Assembly: GCA_963805525.1 (NCBI GenBank)
Contig: CAWDUT010000006.1
Span: 620,001 to 684,000 of the forward strand
Reading direction: 5' to 3'
Origin: DASQFQ01 sp963805525
Lineage (GTDB): Bacteria; Actinomycetota; Thermoleophilia; Solirubrobacterales; Solirubrobacteraceae
DNA length: 64,000 bases
Shown here: piece by piece, positions 1 to 9,331 of the stretch
Layout: every line of letters starts with the position of its first letter
How positions within the stretch are numbered: position 1 is the stretch's first letter
Notes under the pieces: model-generated
Databases searched by the model: none
What the model was told of the DNA's origin: nothing
Seen by the model: the letters and a program-made list of their open reading frames with translations, nothing else
Position numbers and translations under genes: made by a program

Positions 1-79
1 CCGAATAGGCGGCGAAGAGGACCGCCCAGACGGCAAGCGAGCGCACTTGCTCACCGTAGCCGGGCGCGTCAACGCTCAA
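1..79 (-). CDS. Possible 5' end of a divergent membrane protein gene (partial)
   Basis: The minus strand stays open from a TTG codon at 79 to the window edge. It reads a short polar stretch followed by a hydrophobic run rich in Ala, Val, Leu and Phe, as expected for a first membrane helix. It would be divergent from the GGDEF gene at 93. There is no convincing ribosome site and only 26 codons are visible, so this is a weak call and no function can be given. Confidence 0.28.
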   Translation of the reverse strand, partial: MSVDAPGYGEQVRSLAVWAVLFAAYS

Positions 80-92
80 CTGCGCGTGAGAA

Positions 93-1139
93 ATGCCGAT
101 GTTCTGTCAAATGGCGCGCTGGTGGAGCAGCCCGGAGCCAGACGAGTCGTTCCTGCAGTTCCGGGAGCGCTCCGTCCGTGACGGGACATGGCTGACGTAC
201 GTGGTCGCGATCGTGGTCGCCGGCTACGCGGTCGCGACCTGGGACCGCCCGCACCGCAGCGCGATCCTCGGGCTGCTCGGCGTCGCGGTGTTCGGCGGCT
301 ACGTGATCTCGCACCTGCCCGCCGCCGCGATCATCCGCTCGCGCTGGCGCGAGCCCTTCTTCCTCGTCTGGACGGCGGCCGACGTCGCGCTGATCGCGCT
401 CGTGGTCGCCAGCGACAGCGGCGACTGGAGCACGCTGCGCGCGACGTTCTTCCTGCCGCTGTTCTTCGCCGCGCTCTCCTACCCGCCGCGCTCGGTGGTC
501 GTGACCGGCGTGCTGTCGGTGGCCGGCTACGCCGGCGCCGCCCTCCTCGGCGGTCACGCGACGGCCGAGACGCTCCTCGTCTTCGCCGCGCTCCTCAGCA
601 CCGCGACCGTGATGGGCGTCTCCCAGGCCGTCAACCGCGAGCGCCAGCGCCGCGAGCTCCAGACGCTCTCGCGCTCCGACCCGCTGACCGGCGCGCTCAA
701 CCGCCGCGGCTTCACCGAGCGCTTCGCCGCCGAGCTGTGCGACCACGTCCGCCACGACGGCCGCCCGCTCGGCCTGATCGTGATCGACCTCGACGACTTC
801 AAGGCCGTCAACGACACCCGCGGCCACGCCGCCGGCGACGACCTCCTGTGCGCCGTCGCCCGCACGCTCGCGACCGACCTCCGCCCCTCCGACGTGCTCG
901 GCCGCCTCGGGGGCGACGAGTTCGCCGTCCTGCTGCCCGAGGCCGGCCCGGGCGAGCTGCGCGCCGCCGCGGCGCGGCTCGAGCAGCACCTCGGGACGGT
1001 CGCCGCGGCCTCGATCGGCCTCGCGGCGCTGCCCGTCGACGGGCTCACCGCGGAGGACCTGCACCGCGCCGCCGACGCCGACCTCTACCGCGCCAAGCAG
1101 CGGCGGGCCGAGCGCGAGGCGCCGCGCGTGCTGGCCTAG
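93..1139 (+). CDS. Membrane-anchored diguanylate cyclase (GGDEF domain)
   Basis: The 348-residue protein has an N-terminal half with about five or six hydrophobic helices (residues 30-185) and a C-terminal GGDEF domain (about 195-340). The active-site motif LGGDEF lies near residue 272. An RxxD motif (RPSD) five residues before it matches the c-di-GMP inhibitory I-site, so the enzyme should make c-di-GMP with product feedback. The membrane part resembles no sensor I can name. A later ATG at 111 is possible. The stop codon lies in the palindrome GCCTAGGC, which is the target duplication of the adjacent insertion sequence. Before that insertion the gene was convergent with, and shared stop bases with, the acyl-CoA dehydrogenase gene now ending at 2303. 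Confidence 0.88.
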   Translation: MPMFCQMARWWSSPEPDESFLQFRERSVRDGTWLTYVVAIVVAGYAVATWDRPHRSAILGLLGVAVFGGYVISHLPAAAIIRSRWREPFFLVWTAADVALIALVVASDSGDWSTLRATFFLPLFFAALSYPPRSVVVTGVLSVAGYAGAALLGGHATAETLLVFAALLSTATVMGVSQAVNRERQRRELQTLSRSDPLTGALNRRGFTERFAAELCDHVRHDGRPLGLIVIDLDDFKAVNDTRGHAAGDDLLCAVARTLATDLRPSDVLGRLGGDEFAVLLPEAGPGELRAAAARLEQHLGTVAAASIGLAALPVDGLTAEDLHRAADADLYRAKQRRAEREAPRVLA

Positions 1140-1141
1140 GC

Positions 1142-1188
1142 TGAACAGACTCCGAGTTGTGCCGACAGGTGCGGCTCATCTCGGCTCC
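1142..1188 (+). repeat. Left IS end: terminal plus subterminal inverted repeat
   Basis: Bases 1142-1171 form the terminal repeat. A second block, TGCGGCTCAT then three bases then GGCTCC (1170-1188), follows directly and recurs inverted at 2191-2209. The transposase stop codon (1176-1178) lies inside this block, so the repeat also encodes the end of the protein. Confidence 0.85.
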
Positions 1189-2159
1189 ATCTTGCGGGCA
1201 CCGTGGACGAGGTCGGCCGGGCAGCGCCCGGCCGTCTTTCGTCCGTGGTGTTCGCGGTCGTGGTTGTACTCGCGGAGGTAGTGCTCGAGCTCGCGCCGCA
1301 GGCCGCTGTAGCGGACCTGCAGGAAGCGAGCGAACGCTGGCCGCCAGCACTCCTCGAGGATGGTGCGGTGCAGCCGTTCGACGTGGCCGTTGGTCTGCGG
1401 GCGGCCGGAGCGGATTTGCGTGTGCTGAACGCCGGCCGGCAGCCGTGAGCCGAACGCCTGGCGGCCGAACTCGTTGCCGTTGTCTGAGAGCACGCGCTCG
1501 AGTTGCCAGCCGGCGGCTTGGAGCTCTGCCGCGACGCGGCGGGCGAGCACGGAGGTGTGCTCGACGGTCGGACCGGCCGGCGGGCAGACGACCAGATCGG
1601 CCCAGGCGTAACTGCTGTAGGTGTCGATCGCGGTGATCTGCCAGACCGGGCCCTTGGCGCCATGCAGCCGGCCAACGAAGAAGCAGTCGATGCCGACCAG
1701 CTCGCCCGGCCGGTCAGACCCGACGTGCGGCTCGGGCGCAGGCTCGCGCGGCGGCTCAAACGGCGCGCGGTAGCCCGCGACCAGCGCCAGGCGCTTGGCG
1801 CGCGTGTTCAGCCCGTGCCTGACCAGCGTCTTGTAAACACCGTTCGGGCTGACCTGCAGGCCGCCCCATTGCGGCCTGGCCAGCCGGGACGCGACCCGCC
1901 GCGGGCCCATCCCAGGGTGCCCGAGACAGAACGCGACGATCCGCTGCTCGACCATCTCTGAGAGCTGGTTGGGCATCTGCGGACGCCGCCGCTCCCTGGG
2001 CCTGAGCATCTCCAACCCCGAGCGATCGACCTGGTCCTTCCAGCAGTAATAGGTCAAGCGGTGCACGCCCATCAACCGGCACGCCTCCGACACGCCGCGC
2101 TCAGACGCGAGCGCGAACAGCTGCAGGCGATAGCCGAACAGCACGTCATCCTGCGTCAT
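1176..2159 (-). CDS. IS481 family transposase (DDE integrase core)
   Basis: The protein of about 327 residues cuts and joins the ends of its insertion sequence. The N-terminal third is a helix-turn-helix region (ACRLMGVHRLTYYCWKD) followed by a second HTH-like segment. The C-terminal rve catalytic core shows the first Asp in GIDCFF, the second in SDNGNEF and the Glu in NGHVERLHRTILEE, a complete DDE triad. ATG at 2159 is preceded by GGAG nine bases upstream. An ATG five codons earlier (2174) is an alternative. The reading frame is uninterrupted and ends inside the left inverted repeat. Confidence 0.93.
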   Translation of the reverse strand: MTQDDVLFGYRLQLFALASERGVSEACRLMGVHRLTYYCWKDQVDRSGLEMLRPRERRRPQMPNQLSEMVEQRIVAFCLGHPGMGPRRVASRLARPQWGGLQVSPNGVYKTLVRHGLNTRAKRLALVAGYRAPFEPPREPAPEPHVGSDRPGELVGIDCFFVGRLHGAKGPVWQITAIDTYSSYAWADLVVCPPAGPTVEHTSVLARRVAAELQAAGWQLERVLSDNGNEFGRQAFGSRLPAGVQHTQIRSGRPQTNGHVERLHRTILEECWRPAFARFLQVRYSGLRRELEHYLREYNHDREHHGRKTAGRCPADLVHGARKMEPR

Positions 2160-2190
2160 GCGGCTCTGCTCCATTCACTTTGGCGGTGAA

Positions 2191-2300
2191 GGAGCCACCA
2201 TGAGCCGCAACACGGACGGCCCCGACACTCTCGGGGCCGTCCCGTTCTAAAGACGCTTCGCTCTCCCCACCACCTGTCGGGAGAACATGGAGTCAGTTCA
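2191..2300 (-). repeat. Right IS end: terminal and subterminal repeats split by 61 bp
   Basis: The terminal repeat is 2271-2300 and the subterminal block is 2191-2209. At the left end the two blocks touch. Here they are separated by 61 bp that contain a perfect 12-bp hairpin (2214-2242). Confidence 0.8.
2214..2242. terminator. Perfect 12-bp hairpin inside the IS right end
   Basis: Bases 2214-2225 pair perfectly with 2231-2242 around a five-base loop. It lies between the outer IS end and the transposase start, so transcripts running in from the acyl-CoA dehydrogenase gene would meet it before the transposase. No U-run follows on either strand, so a role as attenuator or in blocking read-in is inference. 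Confidence 0.5.
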
Positions 2301-2302
2301 GC

Positions 2303-3469
2303 CTAGGCGCCGAGCGCCCGGGCGATCACCATCTGCTGGACCTCGTCGGTCCCCTCGCCGATGGTGAGGATCTTGGCGTCGCGGTACATGCGGCACACCG
2401 GGTACTCCTCGATGTAGCCGTAGCCGCCGTGGATCTGGACGGCCTCCTCGGTGCAGCGCACCGCCAGGCGGCCGGTCTTGAGCTTGGCCTGGGCCGCGGT
2501 CAGCGTGAAGTTCTTGCCCGCGTCCTTGAGCCGCGCCGCCTTGTAGGTCAGCAGCCGCCCGGCCTCGATCTCGGTCGCCATGTCGGCGAGCTTGCCCTGG
2601 ATCGCCTGGAACTTCGAGATCGGCTTGCCGAATGCGCGCCGCTCCTTCGCGTACTTCAGCGCCTCGTCGAGCGCGCCCTGGGCGAGCCCGACGCCCATCG
2701 CCGCCACGCCGATGCGCCCGATGTCGAGGATGTGCAGGAACTGCTTGAAGCCGCTGCCGCGCGGGCCGAGCAGGTTCTCCTCCGGGACGCGGCAGTCGGT
2801 GAAGGTCAGCGGGCGCGTGTCCGACGCGTTCCAGCCCATCTTGCGGTACGGCTCGCCCTGCTCGTAGCCGGGCGTGCCGTTGGCGACGATCAGGTTGGAG
2901 ATCTCCCTGCCCCGCGCAGAGCGCTCGTCACCGCTTCGCTCGTCACCCGTGCGGGCCGTGATGCAGACGACGCCGGAGATGTCGGTGCCCGCGTTGGTGA
3001 TGAACTGCTTGGCGCCGTCGATCACCCAGTCGCCGTTGTCCCGGCGCGCGCGGGTGCGGACGTTGCCGGCGTCCGAGCCCGCCTCCGGCTCGGTCAGCCC
3101 GAACGCCCCGAGCTTGCGCCCGGCGGTCAGCTCCGGCAGCCACTCCTGCTTCTGCTCCTCGGAGCCGAACAGGTAGATCGGCTGGGTGCCGAGCGACGTG
3201 TGCGCGCACATCGTGATCGCCACGCTCGAGTCGACGCGGGTCAGCTCCTCGACCGCGAGCGCGTAGGCGAGCGTGTCGCCGCCTGCGCCGCCGTACTCCT
3301 CCGGGAACGGGATGCCCATGAGCCCGAGCTCCCCGAGCTTGGCGACGATCTCGTAGGGGAAGCGCTTCTCGCGATCCAGCGCCTCGGCCACCGGCGCCAC
3401 CTCGCCCTCGGCGAAGTCGCGGACGGTGCGGCGGATCAGCTCGTGGTCGTCAGAGAGGTCGAAGTCCAT
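2303..3469 (-). CDS. Acyl-CoA dehydrogenase (short/branched-chain type)
   Basis: This FAD enzyme of about 388 residues oxidises acyl-CoA to 2-enoyl-CoA and passes electrons to ETF. The N-terminal helical domain starts MDFDLSDDHELIRR. The mid beta-domain has FGLTEPEAGSDA. The C-terminal domain has the signature EEAVQIHGGYGYIEEYP and the catalytic Glu in GEGTDEVQQ. An in-frame ATG five codons upstream (3484) has a weak AGG site and may be the true start. An odd 5-residue tandem duplication GDERSGDERS (about residues 174-183) sits in a surface loop of the beta-domain. It is the last gene of a minus-strand run after pepA and a membrane protein. Confidence 0.92.
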   Translation of the reverse strand: MDFDLSDDHELIRRTVRDFAEGEVAPVAEALDREKRFPYEIVAKLGELGLMGIPFPEEYGGAGGDTLAYALAVEELTRVDSSVAITMCAHTSLGTQPIYLFGSEEQKQEWLPELTAGRKLGAFGLTEPEAGSDAGNVRTRARRDNGDWVIDGAKQFITNAGTDISGVVCITARTGDERSGDERSARGREISNLIVANGTPGYEQGEPYRKMGWNASDTRPLTFTDCRVPEENLLGPRGSGFKQFLHILDIGRIGVAAMGVGLAQGALDEALKYAKERRAFGKPISKFQAIQGKLADMATEIEAGRLLTYKAARLKDAGKNFTLTAAQAKLKTGRLAVRCTEEAVQIHGGYGYIEEYPVCRMYRDAKILTIGEGTDEVQQMVIARALGA

Positions 3470-3492
3470 GCGGCCATTCTGCATCAGCCGAC

Positions 3493-4173
3493 CTAGAACT
3501 CGAGCTCCTCCACGGCGACCGGCTGCAGCGCGTCGAAGTAGGCGAGCACCTCGGGCTCGGGCAGCGTGTCGATCTGTTCGAGTCGCACGAGCGTTCCGTC
3601 GAGCAGCGCGACCGCCATCGTGCCGCCCTCCGTCAGCCCGAAGAAGACCGAGCGGCCGCCCGGCGTGCGCTGCTCGCGGGACCGGTCGCGGAACTCGCCC
3701 CAAGGGCCGCCCCTGAGGCCGGGCAGGGCGCACGCGCCGTCGGCCAGGCGCAGCCCTGCGTCTGGCCGCTGCTGGTACGCGGCCACCTCCCGCGCCCCCG
3801 TGTCGTAGCCGCTGACGAGGACGCGCAGCTTGCCGCCGAGTGCGTGCACGTAGCGCTGGTCGAAGGGCTCCGGGAGCTCGCCGGCTTGGTAGGGGGTGAA
3901 GTCGAGGGCCTGCGCCCGCTCCCGGTTCTCGCGCTCGACGAGTCGATCCGAACGCAGCGCGAGCCCGGCGAGGATCAGGCCGCTGCCGCCGCCCAGGACC
4001 GCGACGGCGAGCGCCACCCGCGGCAGCGCGCCGAGCGGCCGCACCCAGCGGCGCACGCCGAAGTCGACTGTGACGGCGACCGCCACCAGCGGCAGCCCGA
4101 AGAGGGCCACGAACAAGATCGCGTCCCAGTACCACTCGTCCGGGAACCAGCCGGAATCGGCGAACAGCACCAT
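3493..4173 (-). CDS. Hypothetical membrane protein with soluble C-terminal domain
   Basis: The protein has 226 residues, two hydrophobic helices at about 18-40 and 50-70, and a soluble domain of about 150 residues. I do not recognise a family. The C-terminal part ends in an acidic stretch (VAVEELEF). The gene lies 18 bp after pepA and 23 bp before the probable dehydrogenase start on the same strand, so the three are probably cotranscribed. Confidence 0.72.
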   Translation of the reverse strand: MVLFADSGWFPDEWYWDAILFVALFGLPLVAVAVTVDFGVRRWVRPLGALPRVALAVAVLGGGSGLILAGLALRSDRLVERENRERAQALDFTPYQAGELPEPFDQRYVHALGGKLRVLVSGYDTGAREVAAYQQRPDAGLRLADGACALPGLRGGPWGEFRDRSREQRTPGGRSVFFGLTEGGTMAVALLDGTLVRLEQIDTLPEPEVLAYFDALQPVAVEELEF

Positions 4174-4191
4174 TCCGGTGCTTATCGGCGG

Positions 4192-5646
4192 CTACTCAGT
4201 CGGAGGCGAGGCGAGCTCGACGAGCAGGCGGACGCCGTAGCCGTTGCCGCCCTTGGGCGCGTAGGCCTTGTTCGTGTCCCACGCGGTGCCCGCGATGTCG
4301 AGGTGCGCCCACGGCACGTCGCCGACGAAGCGCTTGAGGAACTCCGCCGCGGTCACCGACGCCGCGCGCCGGTTCTCGACCGCGTTCATGATGTCGCCGT
4401 ACCGGCCCTTGATGAGGTCGGCGTACTCGGGGTGCAGCGGCAGCCGCCAGAGGATCTCGCCGGCGCGCCGGCCGGCCGCGGAGACCTCCTCGCACCACTC
4501 GTCGTCGGTGCCCATCAGGCCCGCGTAGGTGGTGCCCAGCGTGGTCACGATCGCGCCCGTCAGCGTGGCGAGGTCGACGAGCCGCTCGGCGCCCTGCTCG
4601 ACCGCGTGGTGCAGGCAGTCGGCGAGCACGAGCCGGCCCTCGGCGTCGGTGTTGATGATCTCGATCGTCGTGCCGTTGCGGGCGCGCAGGATGTCGCCGG
4701 GCTTCATCGAGTGGCCGGACGGGAGGTTCTCGGTCGCTCCGATGACGGAGATGAGCCGGACCGGCAGCCCGAGCCGCGCGATCGCCGCGGTGGCGCCCAG
4801 CACGGCCGCCCCGCCCGACATGTCGAACTTCATGTCGCTCATCTTGTTGCCGGGCTTGAGCGAGATGCCGCCGGAGTCGAAGGTCACGGCCTTGCCGACG
4901 AAGCCGAGCACCGGGCCGATCGCGCCCGGGGAGTGGGTGGGTTCGTATTTGAGCGTGATCAGCTGCGGCTCCTCATCGGTGCCCTGCGCGACGCCGGCGA
5001 ACGCGCCCATGCCGGCCGCCTCGATCTCGACCCGGCCCATCACCTCGAGCGTGAGCGTGTCGTGGTTGGCGGCGATCTCGCGGGCGCGCTCGGCGAGCGC
5101 GGTCGGCGTGAGGTCGTTGGCGGGGCGGTTCTGGAGGTCGCGGGTGAGGTTGACCGACTCGCCGACGATGCGCCCGGTCTCGACCGGCCCGGCGACGTCG
5201 TGGTGGGCGGAAACGATCAGCTCGGCGACGCCGTCGTCATCGTCCTCTTCGGCCTTGGACTTCCACAGCGTGAAGTCGTAGGCGCCCATCACGCTGCCCT
5301 CGACGAACGCGGCGGCGTGGGCGTCGGACACGTGGTGGGGGAGCTCCCAGCACAGCGAGCGCGCGCCGAGCTCGCGGGCGCGGGCGATCACGCCGCCCGC
5401 GACGATCCGGGCGCGCTCGGGGTCGAACTCGTCGCGCTTGCCCAGCCCGGCGATCAGCCAGCGCATGCCGCCGTCGTGCGTGAGCGCGAGCTTGCGGAGC
5501 GCGGGCTTCGCCTCGCCTGACTCGACGAGTGCGGAGAGCGCGCCGTCCGGCGTGTCGTGGGCGATCCCCTCGTCCTCGAACAGCCCGACGGCGATCGTGT
5601 CGGCCCCCGTCCCTGGAGGCGCCTCTGTTGTGGCGCGAACGTCCAT
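4192..5646 (-). CDS. pepA: Leucyl aminopeptidase (M17 family)
   Basis: This 484-residue two-metal aminopeptidase removes N-terminal residues from peptides in the cytoplasm. The C-terminal catalytic domain holds the two M17 metal and active-site blocks: GKAVTFDSGGISLKPG with the following DMSGGAAVLG, and the signature NTDAEGRLVLAD. The N-terminal 150 residues form the variable macro-like domain. The ATG at 5646 is only 29 bp from the start of the divergent thiolase gene, so the two share a compact promoter region. It heads a run of three minus-strand genes. Confidence 0.95.
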   Translation of the reverse strand: MDVRATTEAPPGTGADTIAVGLFEDEGIAHDTPDGALSALVESGEAKPALRKLALTHDGGMRWLIAGLGKRDEFDPERARIVAGGVIARARELGARSLCWELPHHVSDAHAAAFVEGSVMGAYDFTLWKSKAEEDDDDGVAELIVSAHHDVAGPVETGRIVGESVNLTRDLQNRPANDLTPTALAERAREIAANHDTLTLEVMGRVEIEAAGMGAFAGVAQGTDEEPQLITLKYEPTHSPGAIGPVLGFVGKAVTFDSGGISLKPGNKMSDMKFDMSGGAAVLGATAAIARLGLPVRLISVIGATENLPSGHSMKPGDILRARNGTTIEIINTDAEGRLVLADCLHHAVEQGAERLVDLATLTGAIVTTLGTTYAGLMGTDDEWCEEVSAAGRRAGEILWRLPLHPEYADLIKGRYGDIMNAVENRRAASVTAAEFLKRFVGDVPWAHLDIAGTAWDTNKAYAPKGGNGYGVRLLVELASPPTE

Positions 5647-5675
5647 GCGAAGGCGCGAATACTAGAGTGCTTTCA

Positions 5676-6847
<1,172 letters not shown>

Positions 6848-6851
<4 letters not shown>

Positions 6852-7660
6852 CCCAGCCCCGGCTGCTCCCACCCCCGCCCGGCGGCGGGGCGGCGCGCCG
6901 CCCCGGGGAGCCGGGTGCGGCCTTCTTCGATCTCGATCGCACGCTGATGGAGGGATCGTCGGCGTTCCAGTTCGGGCGCGCCGCGTACCGGGCGGGGCTG
7001 GTGAACCGGCGCGTGCTGCTGCGCGATGCGTACGAGAACGTTCTGTTCCGCTTGCGCGGCTCGACCGACGCTGGGACCGATGCGCTGCGCGCGCGGATCG
7101 GCGAGCTGCTGAGCGGCGTGCGCGTGCGCGACCTCCAGCGGCTCGCGCCCGACGTGCTCGCGGGCGTGCTCCCGCGGCTGTACCCGAAGATGCTCACGAT
7201 CGCCTACGAGCACCAGGACGCGGGGCGGCCGATCGTGATCTGCACGGCGGCGTCGCAGGAGATGGCGGAGCTGCTGGCCGTCGTGCTGACCTTCGACGGC
7301 GCGGTCGGCTCGCGGTCCGAGATCGTGGACGGCTCGTACACCGGGCGGCCGGGCGGCCCGTTCACCTACCGGGAGGGCAAGGCGGAGGCGGTGCGCCAGC
7401 TCGCGGAGGCCGAGGGCATCGACCTCTCGCGCTCGTGGGCGTACTCGGACTCGGAGTCGGACCTGCCGCTGCTGCGGGCGGTCGGGCACCCGGTGGCGGT
7501 CAACCCCGACGGCACGCTCGCGCGCGTGGCGCGTGAGGAGGGCTGGGACATCCTGCGCTTCGAGCGGCTCAACCGGCACTTGCGCTACGTGGGCGCGCTG
7601 GCGGGGGCGGTGGCGCTGGGCGGCGCCGGCTCGCTGATCGCGCGCCGGGTGGCCGCGTGA
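6848..7660 (+). CDS. HAD-IB family phosphatase with C-terminal membrane segment
   Basis: The 270-residue HAD protein shows motif I FFDLDRTLMEG (DxDxT), motif II Ser in CTAAS, the motif III Lys region YREGKAEA, and motif IV SDSESDLPLL. It therefore belongs with SerB-like HAD-IB hydrolases of small phosphorylated substrates, true substrate unknown. A hydrophobic stretch near the C-terminus (about 248-266) may anchor it to the membrane, as in related acyl-lipid phosphatases. The GTG at 6848 overlaps the thiolase stop by four bases, and the next gene starts in its own stop (GTGA). Confidence 0.87.
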
Positions 7661-8754
7661 GCGAGCTGACCGCCGAGCAGGAGGAGATCCGCGCGCTGGC
7701 GCGGCGGTTCGCGGACGAGAAGATCGCGCCGCGCGCGGCGGAGTGGGACCGGAACCACACGTTCCCCACCGACGTCTTCTCCGCCCTCGGCGAGCTGGGG
7801 TTCATGGGCGTCTGCATCCCCGAGGAGCACGGCGGGGCGGGCGCGGACTTCCTCTCGTACATGCTGGTCCTGGAGGAGCTGTCGCGCGGCGACGCGGGCG
7901 TCGGCGTGACGGTGGCGGTGCACACGAGCGCGTGCACGCTGCCGCTGCTCGAGCACGGCTCGCCGTATGTGGAGGCGCTGGCGGCCGGCGAGGAGATCGG
8001 CGCGTTCGCCCTGACCGAGGCCGGGTCCGGATCGGATGCCTCCGCGATGACCACGCGCTTCGCCGACGGTCGCATCAACGGCGCCAAGCAGTGGATCACC
8101 AACGGCTCCCACGCGTCCACGGTCCTCGTCTTCGCGCGCGAGGAGGACGGCCGCATCGGGGCCTTCGTGGTGCGTGAGGGGTTCACGGTCGCCCGCGAGG
8201 AGGAGAAGCTCGGGCTCAACTCGTCCTCGACCGCCGACCTCGTGTTCCAGGACACACCGGCCGAGCGGCTCGGCGAGCCGGGCAAGGGGATGGCGATCGC
8301 GCTGCGGACGCTCGACGGCGGCCGGATCGGGATCGCCGCACAGGCGGTGGGGATCGCACAGGCCGCGTTCGAGCTCGCGACCTCCTACGCGAAGGAGCGC
8401 CACGCGTTCGGCGGCCCGATCGCGCGGCTCGGCGCGATCCAGCAGAAGCTCGCCGACATGCAGACCGAGATCGAGGCGGCGCGGGCGCTCGTGTGGCGGG
8501 CGGCGCGGCTGAAGGACGCCGGGAAGCCGCACACCGTCGAGGGCGCGCAGGCGAAGCTGTTCGCCTCGCGCGTCGCGCGCCACTGGACCGGCGAGGCGAT
8601 CCAGGTCCTGGGCGGCTACGGCTACACGAAGGAGTTCCCGGCCGAGCGCTACTACCGCGACGCGAAGGTCACCGAGATCTACGAGGGGACGTCGGAGATC
8701 CAGCGGCTGGTGATCGCGCGGGCGCTGCTGGGGGAGGCCATGCGCGGTGGATGA
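7657..8754 (+). CDS. Acyl-CoA dehydrogenase (second copy)
   Basis: This 365-residue flavoenzyme oxidises acyl-CoA and feeds electrons to EtfBA. The beta-domain motif FALTEAGSGSDASAM and the C-terminal GEAIQVLGGYGYTKEFP are clear, and Glu343 in IYEGTSEIQ is the expected catalytic base. It is only moderately similar to the dehydrogenase at 2303-3469, so the two probably differ in chain length or branching preference. The GTG start overlaps the HAD gene stop. The YdeI-like gene starts eight bases before its end. Confidence 0.93.
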   Translation: MSELTAEQEEIRALARRFADEKIAPRAAEWDRNHTFPTDVFSALGELGFMGVCIPEEHGGAGADFLSYMLVLEELSRGDAGVGVTVAVHTSACTLPLLEHGSPYVEALAAGEEIGAFALTEAGSGSDASAMTTRFADGRINGAKQWITNGSHASTVLVFAREEDGRIGAFVVREGFTVAREEEKLGLNSSSTADLVFQDTPAERLGEPGKGMAIALRTLDGGRIGIAAQAVGIAQAAFELATSYAKERHAFGGPIARLGAIQQKLADMQTEIEAARALVWRAARLKDAGKPHTVEGAQAKLFASRVARHWTGEAIQVLGGYGYTKEFPAERYYRDAKVTEIYEGTSEIQRLVIARALLGEAMRGG

Positions 8755-9331
8755 GGAGGCGCTCGCGTTCGAGACGCCGGCGGCCTGGGAGGCGTGGCTG
8801 AGCGAGCAGCATGAGACCTCCGAGGGGATCTGGATCAAGTTCGCCAAGAAGGCCTCCGGGATCCCGAGCGTGACGTACAAGGAAGTGCTCCCGATCGCGC
8901 TCGCCCACGGGTGGATCGACGGGCAGGTCAAGCGCATCGACGACGACTGGTACCGCCAGCGCTGGACGCCGCGCCGCGCCCGCTCGGTGTGGTCGAAGAT
9001 CAACCGCGCGGCCGCGGAAGCGATGATCGAGCGCGGCGAGATGAAGCCGGCGGGGCTGCGCGAGGTCGAGCGCGCGAAGGCCGACGGGCGCTGGGAGCGC
9101 GCCTACGACTCGCCGAAGACGGCGGAGGTGCCGGACGACCTGCGCGCGGCGCTGGATGCGCAGCCGGCCGCGGCGGAGTTCTTCGCGGGGCTCGACTCGA
9201 TCAACCGCTACGCGATCCTGCACCGGATCCAGGGCGCCAAGAAGCCGGAGACGCGAGCGCGCCGGATCGAGCAGTTCGTGGCGATGTGCGGCCGCGGCGA
9301 GACGGTTCACCCGCGCCGCGACGCGCGGTAG
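8747..9331 (+). CDS. YdeI/OmpD-associated (OmdA) family protein
   Basis: The 194-residue protein matches the YdeI/OmdA family in its opening block (ETPAAWEAWLSEQHETSEGIWIKF is interrupted here only by normal variation), in ALAHGWIDGQ, and in the C-terminal LHRIQGAKKPETRARRIEQF. Relatives have been linked to resistance to peptides and polymyxin-like stress, but the biochemical role is unknown. The GTG at 8747 overlaps the upstream dehydrogenase gene by eight bases, so it is the last gene of this run. It converges with the CGNR gene and overlaps it by 25 bp. Confidence 0.85.
   Translation: MDEEALAFETPAAWEAWLSEQHETSEGIWIKFAKKASGIPSVTYKEVLPIALAHGWIDGQVKRIDDDWYRQRWTPRRARSVWSKINRAAAEAMIERGEMKPAGLREVERAKADGRWERAYDSPKTAEVPDDLRAALDAQPAAAEFFAGLDSINRYAILHRIQGAKKPETRARRIEQFVAMCGRGETVHPRRDAR

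Larger units (their letters stand above)
1142..2300 (-). mobile_element. Complete IS481-type insertion sequence, 1159 bp
   Basis: The element has 30-bp terminal inverted repeats (1142-1171 and 2271-2300, 25 of 30 bases identical, both starting TGAAC and ending CCGACAGGTG). It is flanked by 8-bp direct duplications GCCTAGGC at 1134-1141 and 2301-2308. It holds one transposase gene on the minus strand. Length, single DDE gene and duplication size fit the IS481 family. Because the target is a palindrome, the exact boundary could shift by a few bases. Intact ends and an intact transposase suggest a fairly recent, possibly active element. Confidence 0.9.
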
